Positions 1-6,351 of a stretch of DNA of 40,375 nt are shown here, piece by piece (positions within the stretch are counted from its first letter, which is position 1; the number at the start of each line of letters is the position of its first letter). Origin of the DNA: Rhodocyclaceae bacterium. GTDB lineage: Bacteria > Pseudomonadota > Gammaproteobacteria > Burkholderiales > Rhodocyclaceae. Made by a program: the position numbers and the translations under genes. The notes beneath the pieces are model-generated. The model saw only the letters and a program-made list of their open reading frames with translations. It ran no database searches and was not told where the DNA came from. The DNA is taken from NCBI GenBank assembly GCA_020445665.1, contig JAGRGD010000200.1:1-40375 (forward strand), written 5' to 3'.

Positions 1-583
1 CGAGCCAGCGGATGGTGTTGATGTCGAGGTTGTTGGTCGGCTCATCGAGCAGCAGGATGTCCGGGTTGGCGAACAGCGCCTGGGCCAGCAGCACGCGCAG
101 CTTCCAGCCCGGCGCGACTTCCTTCATGGGACCGAAGTGCTGCTCGGTGGGAATCCCCACCCCGAGCAGCAGTTCGCCCGCCCGGGCCTCCGCCGTGTAG
201 CCGTCGTACTCGGCGAACTTCGACTCCAGCTCGGCGGCGTGCATGTAGTCGTCCTCGCTCGCCTCCGGGTTGGCGTAGATGGCGTCCTTCTCCTGCATGC
301 AGGCCCACATTTCCTCATGGCCCATCAACACCACGTCGATGACCCGCTGCTCCTCGTAGGCGAACTGGTCCTGCTTGAGGAAGGCCATGCGCTCGCCGCT
401 GTCGATGGCGACGTTGCCGGCGCTCGGATCGAGCACCCCGGCGAGGATCTTCATGAAGGTCGATTTGCCGGCACCGTTGGCGCCGATGAGACCATAGCGA
501 TTGCCCTCGCCGAACTTGACGGACACATTCTCGAACAGGGGCTTGGCCCCGAACTGCATGGTGATGTTGTTGGCAATCAGCAC
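1..583 (-). CDS. ybiT: ABC-F family ATPase, YbiT type (3' part outside window)
   Basis: This is the N-terminal 194 residues of a soluble ABC-F ATPase; the gene runs off the left edge. ABC-F proteins act on the ribosome and have no membrane domain. The N-terminus ([12 protein letters not shown], then [12 protein letters not shown]) matches what I remember of E. coli YbiT almost residue for residue. Walker [10 protein letters not shown] lies at about 34-42, a degenerate signature ([15 protein letters not shown]) follows, and Walker B reads [11 protein letters not shown]. The start is the GTG at 583-581, preceded by GGAG with 6 bases of spacing; internal ATGs would cut off the first strand. Family assignment is firm; the cellular role of YbiT is poorly known. 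Confidence 0.93.
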   Translation of the reverse strand, partial: MLIANNITMQFGAKPLFENVSVKFGEGNRYGLIGANGAGKSTFMKILAGVLDPSAGNVAIDSGERMAFLKQDQFAYEEQRVIDVVLMGHEEMWACMQEKDAIYANPEASEDDYMHAAELESKFAEYDGYTAEARAGELLLGVGIPTEQHFGPMKEVAPGWKLRVLLAQALFANPDILLLDEPTNNLDINTIRWL

Positions 584-691
584 GGCGGACTCCGGACAAA
601 AACGCAAAGCCGGCTCGACGGCCGGCGCAAGTAACTGATTCTACCGCGTTGCAGCACCCGCGGGGAATGGCGGGCGCGGCCGGGCCGCGAA

Positions 692-1162
692 CTACTGCAT
701 GCGGGCCTGCTCGGCGATGCGGCGGATCAGGCGGACCGTCTCGATGTCGGAATCCTCGTAAGCCGACCTGACGTACCCGGCCACTGCGACGCCGTCGCTG
801 TCAGGGTCGTCGGCCAGCGTGGTGCGGTATCGGAAGCGCAGGAAGAGTGCGCCGGGGGTCGGCTCCTCGATGAGGATGGTGAGGCTGCCGCCGGCATGGT
901 CCGCGCCCGGCGCCACCTCGAAGCACATCCACTCGAGGGGCTCGAAGGTGACCCGGTCGCGCAGAACCCGCGCGCCGAAGTCCAGGTCGCGCACCAGTTC
1001 CCGTTCGCTTCGCTCAACGATCTCGCAGTGGGCAAGGCCCGGCAGGAAGACAGCCGGATCCTCGGCCCGGTACAGGAGCCCGAACCAGATCTCTTCGCGG
1101 CTCAGGTCCATGATGGCCGGGTTGGCCAGATCGTTGATCTCGACCAGATGTTCGAACTGCAT
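692..1162 (-). CDS. DUF1857 / AtaL-like SRPBCC protein
   Basis: This 156-residue soluble protein begins MQFEHLVEINDLANP and contains EEIWFGLLYRAEDP and a conserved FEVAPGADHAGGSLTILIEEP segment, the pattern of DUF1857 proteins with an SRPBCC (START-like) ligand-binding fold. No enzymatic role is established for bacterial members. I start it at the ATG at 1162-1160, which has AGGGA about 9 bases upstream; the in-frame upstream extension (MVGGYGPT...) runs through intergenic DNA and lacks family similarity. It is divergent from the CobW-type gene, and a perfect DnaA box sits just upstream at 1184-1192. Confidence 0.8.
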   Translation of the reverse strand: MQFEHLVEINDLANPAIMDLSREEIWFGLLYRAEDPAVFLPGLAHCEIVERSERELVRDLDFGARVLRDRVTFEPLEWMCFEVAPGADHAGGSLTILIEEPTPGALFLRFRYRTTLADDPDSDGVAVAGYVRSAYEDSDIETVRLIRRIAEQARMQ

Positions 1163-1183
1163 CGGCGTGGGTCCCTGCTGACC

Positions 1184-1192
1184 TGTGGATAA
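1184..1192 (-). promoter_or_regulatory. DnaA box (perfect TTATCCACA)
   Basis: TGTGGATAA on the plus strand is an exact match to the consensus DnaA box read on the minus strand. It lies in the divergent intergenic region between the DUF1857 and CobW-type genes. It is the first of four perfect boxes in 2.7 kb. DnaA binding is inferred. Confidence 0.5.
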
Positions 1193-1283
1193 ATCCGATT
1201 CTAGGGCATTCGTCGGCCCGTATCCGCCCACCAAAAGGCTTTGCTAGATTGTAGGGCTCTACTGTCCACCGTCTTTCCACACG

Positions 1284-2345
1284 ATGTCCACCGATGATCC
1301 ACAGCACGCCCGGGTGCCAGTCACCGTCCTCTCCGGTTTCCTCGGGGCCGGCAAGTCGACACTCCTCAACGCCCTGGTGCGCCAGCCCGAGATGGCGGGC
1401 GCCGCGATCCTGATCAACGAGTTCGGGGCGATCGGTGTCGATCACCATCTGGTCGAGATGGCCGAGGACCGGCTCGTCGTGCTCGATTCGGGCTGCGTCT
1501 GCTGCACCGTGCGGGGCGACCTGCCGCGCGCCTTCAAGGATCTGACGATGCGCAGCCTCAGGCGCGAGATCCCGCCCATCCGGCGCCTGCTGCTCGAGAC
1601 CACCGGCCTGGCCGATCCGGCACCGCTGGTCCGCACCCTGCTCGAGGACTTCTTCATCGCCGAGCGTTTCCGCGCCGATGGCATCGTGACGGTCGTCGAT
1701 GGGGTCGCCGGCACGGAAACGCTCGCGCGCCACCGGGAAGCCGTGCGGCAGGTCGCGATGGCCGACAGGCTGCTCGTGAGCAAGTGCGACCTTGCCGATG
1801 CAGCGCTGCTCGACGCGCTCGAGGCGCGCCTCGGCCGGATCAACCCGGCGGCCGAGCGGATGCGGATCGAGCACGGCCGCATCGACGCCGGCCTGGTGTG
1901 CGGGCTGGGCCTGTTCGACCCCGCCACCCGCCGCGCCGATGTGGATCGCTGGCTCGCCGACGAGCGGATCTCCGCGGCCGCGCCATCCTACCGCCGGGCG
2001 GAAAATGCCAGCCGTCACGACGAGGCGGTGCGCGCCTACGTGCTGCGCTTCGACCACCCCTTCGACTGGCTCCAGCTCGCCGATGGGCTCGACACCCTGC
2101 TCGAGGCGGCTGGCCAGGGCATCCTGCGGATCAAGGGGCTGGTGCACGTCGCGGGCGAGTCGACGCCGCGCGTGCTGCAGTGTGTCGGCCACCGCCGCTA
2201 CCCGGCGGCGAGCCTGCCCGAATGGCCGCCGGGCCCACGCCACAGCCGCCTGGTCTTCATCGTGGACGGATTGACCCGCGACTACCTGGCGCGCAGCATC
2301 ACCCTCTTCTGCGATGCCTCGCCGATCGAGGACCCGGCCCTGTAG
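1284..2345 (+). CDS. CobW/ZNG1-family metal chaperone GTPase
   Basis: A 353-residue G3E-family P-loop GTPase. Walker A GFLGAGKST is at 18-26, the metal-binding CxCC motif (CVCC) at 71-74, ETTGLADP at 105-112, and the guanine-specificity motif is the variant SKCD at 166-169. A C-terminal CobW_C domain begins near residue 240 and includes HxxR-type metal or nucleotide contacts (VGHRRY). Family members (YjiA, YeiR, ZNG1) bind Zn or Co and hand metal to client enzymes in the cytoplasm. No cobalamin or obvious Zur-box context is seen, so the metal is unknown. The ATG at 1284 opens the frame just before VPVTVLSGFLGAGKST, the usual N-terminus. Confidence 0.9.
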   Translation: MSTDDPQHARVPVTVLSGFLGAGKSTLLNALVRQPEMAGAAILINEFGAIGVDHHLVEMAEDRLVVLDSGCVCCTVRGDLPRAFKDLTMRSLRREIPPIRRLLLETTGLADPAPLVRTLLEDFFIAERFRADGIVTVVDGVAGTETLARHREAVRQVAMADRLLVSKCDLADAALLDALEARLGRINPAAERMRIEHGRIDAGLVCGLGLFDPATRRADVDRWLADERISAAAPSYRRAENASRHDEAVRAYVLRFDHPFDWLQLADGLDTLLEAAGQGILRIKGLVHVAGESTPRVLQCVGHRRYPAASLPEWPPGPRHSRLVFIVDGLTRDYLARSITLFCDASPIEDPAL

Positions 2346-2555
2346 ACAAACCCGGAAGAAGCCGTGGATGGCATGTGAACAAGTGCCGAATCGGACGGCA
2401 GGCGGAATTTCATCCCCGATTCACCCACACCGGTCCCACAGCTTTCTCCGCAATCTTGTCAAACGGACAAGGCATTGACCTGAAAGACGAAAAGGCACTT
2501 ATCCACAGAAAACCGCCGAGCGTATACATTGTTGTTATTTATATAAGACTAAAAA
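2346..2555. other. Convergent intergenic region with DnaA box and AT-rich tract
   Basis: This 210-base gap lies between the 3' ends of the CobW-type gene and rsuA, so neither gene needs a promoter here. It holds a perfect DnaA box at 2499-2507 and, 16 bases further, an AT-rich tract (about 2523-2562, including TTATTTATATAAG) that stands out in this high-GC region. No clear terminator hairpin with a T-run was seen. No ORF is supported. Confidence 0.6.
2499..2507 (+). promoter_or_regulatory. DnaA box (perfect TTATCCACA)
   Basis: Exact consensus DnaA box in a convergent intergenic region, followed by an AT-rich tract. The box-plus-AT layout resembles part of a DnaA-loaded unwinding site, but dnaA, dnaN and the usual origin neighbours are absent from the window. 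DnaA binding is inferred. Confidence 0.5.
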
Positions 2556-3269
2556 CTAAGGAAGAACCCAGTTGGCGAGCGCTGCCTGATGGGATGCCTC
2601 CAGCCAGCACCATTCGCCTTCGGCGAGGTCCTCCGGCAGGGACAACCCACCGACCGTTTCCCGGTGCAGGTGCGTGACGTGATTGCCGGCCGCAGCAATC
2701 ATTCGCCGTACCATGTGGTACTTACCCTCGGTGACGGTCAGCCGGATGCTGCGGTGGTCCAGGAGCTCGCAAGCGGCTGCCAGAATGGGCCCGGGTTCGT
2801 CGGTCAGCTCGACGCCGGCCAGCAGGCGCTCGACCAGGGCACTATCGGCAGGTTCGGCCAATTCGGCCCGGTACACCTTCGGGGTGCGCTTCTTGCCCGA
2901 ACTCCAGGTATGGATGAACTGACCATCGTCGGAAAACAGGATCAGCCCGGTCGTGTCCTGATCGAGGCGTCCGACAGACTGGACGCCCCGGGTCACCAGC
3001 GGCCAGGGCAGCAGCGAGTAGATGCTGGGGTGATACTGGGGCTGATGGGAACACTCGCAGCCGCTTGGCTTGTGCATCATCAGATAGGCCTTGGCCTGAT
3101 ATCGCCATGGCTCCCCCTCCACCTCGAAGCACAGGCCCTCTGGCGGGAAATCGGCATGCGGCCGGGTCTCGACCTTGCCCTCGATGCTGATGTAGCCGGC
3201 GCGGATCAGCGACCGACACTCCTTGCGGCTGCCAAAGCCCTGGCTGTGAATGATGCGTTCGAGCTGCAT
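2556..3269 (-). CDS. rsuA: 16S rRNA pseudouridine(516) synthase RsuA
   Basis: A 237-residue RsuA/RluB/E/F-family pseudouridine synthase that isomerises a single uridine of 16S rRNA. An N-terminal S4-like RNA-binding domain (QLERIIHSQGFGSRKECRSLIRAG) is followed by the catalytic domain. The active-site motif GRLDQDTTGL is at 100-109 with catalytic Asp103, and the family motif YHMVRRMIAAAGNHVTHLHRETVG lies near the C-terminus, which favours RsuA over RluE/F. The start chosen is the ATG at 3269-3267 with AAAGGA just upstream; a longer frame to 3317 adds a hydrophilic tail without family similarity. It is divergent from earP across an AT-rich region. Confidence 0.9.
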   Translation of the reverse strand: MQLERIIHSQGFGSRKECRSLIRAGYISIEGKVETRPHADFPPEGLCFEVEGEPWRYQAKAYLMMHKPSGCECSHQPQYHPSIYSLLPWPLVTRGVQSVGRLDQDTTGLILFSDDGQFIHTWSSGKKRTPKVYRAELAEPADSALVERLLAGVELTDEPGPILAAACELLDHRSIRLTVTEGKYHMVRRMIAAAGNHVTHLHRETVGGLSLPEDLAEGEWCWLEASHQAALANWVLP

Positions 3270-3319
3270 GGTCCTTTCCGATTCCTTGCGTGGATCACCG
3301 TTTTCTCCGGGCTCCATGG

Positions 3320-3410
3320 TATCGGTGACCGGAGAATCCTGTGCAGAACTATTTGTTTACAATAAAAAACAATTGGTTATCGGGTTGATAAGGTGTTGGT
3401 AACGGTGTGG
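3320..3410. promoter_or_regulatory. AT-rich divergent promoter region rsuA/earP
   Basis: The stretch around 3345-3395 (with TTTACAATAAAAAACAATTGG) is sharply AT-rich compared with the flanking genes and lies between the two divergent starts. It probably contains both promoters, but I cannot assign confident -35/-10 pairs by eye. Confidence 0.4.
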
Positions 3411-3490
3411 ATTCATTGGGTAAGAATTCGGAATGGAATCGCCCCGCCAGCCATGTCGGGGCGCCGGACGATGTCGTCACCGGGGGCCGC

Positions 3491-4666
3491 ATGAGCCAGC
3501 AGGGACGGGCTCTTCGTCCTGTCGCAGGTGCCTGGGACGTCTTCTGCCGGGTTGTGGATAACTTCGGGGATATCGGCGTGTGTTGGCGGCTGTGCCGGAT
3601 CCTGGTTCGGGAATTCGGCATTCCGGTCCGTCTCGTCGTCGACCGGCCCGAGTACCTCGAGCGGATCGGTGGCGATCCGCACATCGTCTCGAATGCCGCC
3701 ACCGGCGCGGATATCAGTGTCGTCGAGTGGTCCGATGCGTTGCTCCCGACATCAGACACCGGTGTCGTCATCGAGGCGTTCGCGTGTGATCTGCCCGCCG
3801 GCTATGCCTTGCGGATGGCCGCCGACGGCGTGTCCCGCTTGTGGATAAATCTGGAGTATCTGAGCGCCGAGGCCTGGATCGAGGACTGCCACGGGCTGGT
3901 ATCGCGTCATCCGCAACTGGGTCTCGACAAGCATTTCCTCTTTCCCGGCTTCACCGCGCGGACGGCCGGCTTGCTGCGCGAGACTGACCTGCGCGGGCAG
4001 CGGGACCGGTTCAGGACCGATCCCGCCGCCCGGGCATCGACCTGGCTCGCCCTGGGGATGGGTGCGCCAGGGCCGGGCGAGCACCGCGCGAGCCTGTTCG
4101 GCTACGAAAATCCTGCAGCAGGCCCCCTGCTCGACGCGATGGCAGGCGGCGACACGCCATGGACCGTGCTGGTACCGGAGGGGCGAAGCTGCGCCGGGCT
4201 GGCGGCCATCTTCGGTGTGTCGCTGTCATCCCCCGGCGATGCGGTCGTGCGCGGCGCACTGCGGGTCCAGGTCGTGCCTTTCACGGGACAGGACGCCTAT
4301 GACCGCTTGCTGTGGGCCTGCGACCTCAACCTGGTGCGAGGCGAGGACTCGCTGGTGCGCGCCCTCTGGGCGGGCCGTCCTTTCCTGTGGCAGGCCTATC
4401 CGCAGTCCGACCGTGCCCATCTGGACAAGGTGGAGGCGCTGCTCCTCCGATTGTCCGATGGTGTCGGCGACACCCTAGCGACGGATCGGCTCGGTCTCGC
4501 GATGCGGGCCTGGAACGGCGTTCCGGTGGGGGGCGATCCCTGGACGACCCTGCTTGCAGACCTGCCTGCGCTCTGCGTCGGCGTCGAGCGCTGGTCGGTG
4601 GCACTCGAGGGTGGCCCGGAACTCGCCGAAACACTGGTCAACCTGACCGAATCTCGCGTAATATAA
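3491..4666 (+). CDS. earP: EF-P arginine rhamnosyltransferase EarP
   Basis: A 391-residue inverting GT-B glycosyltransferase that transfers rhamnose from dTDP-L-rhamnose to Arg32 of elongation factor P. The N-terminal signature VVDNFGDIGVCWRLCR carries the two conserved Asp (D23, D27), and the C-terminal nucleotide-sugar site reads RGEDSLVRALWAGRPFLWQAYPQ, with E285 and D286. The start is the ATG at 3491; a GTG at 3407 would add 28 residues without family similarity. The efp gene follows after 57 bases, the usual arrangement in bacteria using this modification. Two perfect DnaA boxes (3553-3561 and 3840-3848) lie inside the coding sequence. Confidence 0.94.
   Translation: MSQQGRALRPVAGAWDVFCRVVDNFGDIGVCWRLCRILVREFGIPVRLVVDRPEYLERIGGDPHIVSNAATGADISVVEWSDALLPTSDTGVVIEAFACDLPAGYALRMAADGVSRLWINLEYLSAEAWIEDCHGLVSRHPQLGLDKHFLFPGFTARTAGLLRETDLRGQRDRFRTDPAARASTWLALGMGAPGPGEHRASLFGYENPAAGPLLDAMAGGDTPWTVLVPEGRSCAGLAAIFGVSLSSPGDAVVRGALRVQVVPFTGQDAYDRLLWACDLNLVRGEDSLVRALWAGRPFLWQAYPQSDRAHLDKVEALLLRLSDGVGDTLATDRLGLAMRAWNGVPVGGDPWTTLLADLPALCVGVERWSVALEGGPELAETLVNLTESRVI
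3553..3561 (-). promoter_or_regulatory. DnaA box within earP
   Basis: TGTGGATAA, an exact consensus box on the minus strand, inside the codons for the conserved Val-Val-Asp-Asn. The conserved protein motif partly constrains these bases, so binding is uncertain. Confidence 0.4.
3840..3848 (-). promoter_or_regulatory. DnaA box within earP
   Basis: TGTGGATAA, an exact consensus box on the minus strand. It falls in codons TTG TGG ATA AAT (Leu-Trp-Ile-Asn); the ATA Ile codon and TTG Leu codon are unusual choices in such a GC-rich gene, so the box is not explained by normal codon use. Confidence 0.45.
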
Positions 4667-4723
4667 GCGGTTATCCAAACGCCGCCGGTACCGGACCGGC
4701 AAGAGACCAGTCAGGAAAATCGC

Positions 4724-5281
4724 ATGAAAACTGCACAGGAACTTCGCTCGGGCAACGTCATCATGGTCGGCGCCGACCCGCTGGTGGTGCAGAAGACCGA
4801 ATACAACAAGTCGGGCCGCAACGCCGCCGTCGTCAAGATGAAGCTCAAGAACCTCCTGACCGGTGCGCCGTCCGAGACGGTTTACAAGGCCGACGACAAG
4901 TTCGAGGTCGTGATCCTCGAGCGCAAGGAAGTGACCTTCTCCTACTACGCCGACCCGATGTACGTCTTCATGGACGCCGAGTACGAGCAGTACGAGGTCG
5001 AAGCCGAGAACATGGAAGACGCGCTGAAGTATCTCGAGGACGGCCTGGCCTGCGAGGTGGTCTTCTACAACGGCAAGGCGATCTCGGTGGAACTGCCCAA
5101 CAGCGTCGTGCGCGAGGTCACCTACACCGAGCCTGCCGTCAAGGGCGACACCTCGGGCAAGGTGCTCAAGCCGGCCAAGATCGGGACCGGATTCGAGCTG
5201 ATGGTGCCGGCCTTCGTCGAGATCGGCGACAAGATCGAGATCGACACCCGGACGGACGAATACCGCAACCGGGTGAAGTAA
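4724..5281 (+). CDS. efp: Elongation factor P
   Basis: A 185-residue elongation factor P, which binds between the P and E sites of the ribosome and relieves stalling at polyproline. The three beta-barrel domains are full length, and the C-terminal signature ([16 protein letters not shown]) is intact. The modified-loop residue is Arg32 (KSGRN at 29-33) instead of the Lys of beta-lysylated EF-P, which fits the adjacent earP. It probably shares a transcript with earP, and an AT-rich TAATATAAG at 4659-4667 in the gap might add an internal promoter. A strong intrinsic terminator follows at 5299-5328. Confidence 0.98.
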   Translation: MKTAQELRSGNVIMVGADPLVVQKTEYNKSGRNAAVVKMKLKNLLTGAPSETVYKADDKFEVVILERKEVTFSYYADPMYVFMDAEYEQYEVEAENMEDALKYLEDGLACEVVFYNGKAISVELPNSVVREVTYTEPAVKGDTSGKVLKPAKIGTGFELMVPAFVEIGDKIEIDTRTDEYRNRVK

Positions 5282-5298
5282 TTCGTTTCGATCGACAA

Positions 5299-5328
5299 CA
5301 AAGGGGCGCAAGCCCCTTTTTCTTTTTG
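5299..5328 (+). terminator. Rho-independent terminator after efp
   Basis: AAGGGGC-GCAA-GCCCCTT forms a 7-bp stem with a 4-base loop, followed by a T-rich tract (TTTCTTTTT). It begins 18 bases after the efp stop codon, so it should end the earP-efp transcript. Confidence 0.9.
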
Positions 5329-5416
5329 TATTGTTAGATCAAGAGTTGATAGAAAACGCCGTTCAACAGGGCAGGAACTGTTTACGGCGACATGAACGCC
5401 ACCGGCGGAGAGAGGC

Positions 5417-5893
5417 ATGAAGGCGCGGCAAGTGGGAGTCACCCTGGGCATCCTGATCGGGATGGGCCTGGTCGGGTGTTCACCGCAGCAGGGGGAGTCG
5501 GCCGATCGGGCCGGCAAGGCGGCAGAGGAAGCGGTCAAGGCCGCGCGCGAGGCCGGTGACAAGGCAGCCCAGGCGCTGGGCAAGGCCAGCGATGCGGTCA
5601 TCGAAGCCAGTCGCGCGATTGGCGTTCGGCCGGAGGCGAAGGCGCCTGTCGAGCCGACCGGCCCCGGCGATACGGCGAGTGCAACGCCGACAGACCCCCC
5701 CGCGGGTCCGGCCACCCGAGATGCCATGGAGGCCACCCGTGAAGCGGCCGCCAACCTGCTCGAACTCACCCGCAAGGCGGCAGCCTCGGTGACCGGCAGG
5801 GGCCTGGCGGCACCACCGCCCGACGAGGCCCACTCCGAATTGGCCCAGGAAGACCGCAACACGACCAGCGGCGACAACCCCACCGCGAACTGA
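5417..5893 (+). CDS. Small Ala-rich lipoprotein
   Basis: This 158-residue protein has a type II signal peptide with lipobox LVGC ending at Cys21, so the mature protein should be lipidated on Cys. What follows is a hydrophilic, Ala-rich segment (about 28-70) of alternating charged and Ala residues predicted to form a long amphipathic helix, then a Pro/Thr-rich linker and a second Ala-rich helix (about 100-130). No catalytic motif or known domain is visible. GAGAG lies upstream of the ATG. The gene converges with the next one with only 3 bases between the stop codons. Confidence 0.75.
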   Translation: MKARQVGVTLGILIGMGLVGCSPQQGESADRAGKAAEEAVKAAREAGDKAAQALGKASDAVIEASRAIGVRPEAKAPVEPTGPGDTASATPTDPPAGPATRDAMEATREAAANLLELTRKAAASVTGRGLAAPPPDEAHSELAQEDRNTTSGDNPTAN

Positions 5894-5896
5894 TCC

Positions 5897-6169
5897 TCAC
5901 GGCAGCTGGCGGGGCACCGGATACTTCCGGCTGAACGCGGTATAGGCCTTGCGCAGTTGCTTCTCCTCGTCCAGCTGGCCTCTCTCGGCGGCGAGCTCGA
6001 TCAGGCTGCGGTGCATCTGGTGCAATACGAAGATGCCGCGCAGATCGGCCAGCAACTGGTGGCCGAGTTCTGCCGCGACGATCAGGGGCAGATCCTCGTG
6101 CCGTGCGATCACCTCGATTGTCGCCGCGTCCAGATCGACGAAATCCAGGCAGTCCGTCAAACTCAGCAT
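5897..6169 (-). CDS. Small conserved protein of unknown function
   Basis: A 90-residue soluble, mostly helical protein (MLSLTDCLDFVDLDAATIE...). I see no motif that fixes a function. The start at 6169 has an excellent Shine-Dalgarno (GGAGGAGAGAG) and is preferred over an in-frame start at 6247. It is downstream of and in the same direction as the hydrogenase/kinase operon, with about 180 bases between, so cotranscription is possible but not shown. Confidence 0.65.
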   Translation of the reverse strand: MLSLTDCLDFVDLDAATIEVIARHEDLPLIVAAELGHQLLADLRGIFVLHQMHRSLIELAAERGQLDEEKQLRKAYTAFSRKYPVPRQLP

Positions 6170-6351
6170 GTCTCTCTCCTCCCGCCGAGGGTACACACCG
6201 CCGGGGCACCGGATTGGTGCCGACGCTTCGACAATGGTGCGCACCACGGCACTGCCGGCCCGGTGATTCCGGGCTCAACGATCTGATTGAGTGAGCTTAT
6301 TCTGGATCGAGCCCCAGCGCTCGGCAGTCCCGCCCTGAAAACTCAGGCAAT

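Noticed and set aside
1014-2243. A 409-codon open frame on the minus strand
   Set aside because: It is antisense to the CobW-type GTPase gene with intact Walker A and CxCC motifs, and reads as an Arg/Gly-rich shadow.
3407-3490. GTG start for earP 28 codons upstream
   Set aside because: The added residues show no family similarity, and EarP proteins normally begin shortly before the VVDNFGD motif, as from the ATG at 3491.
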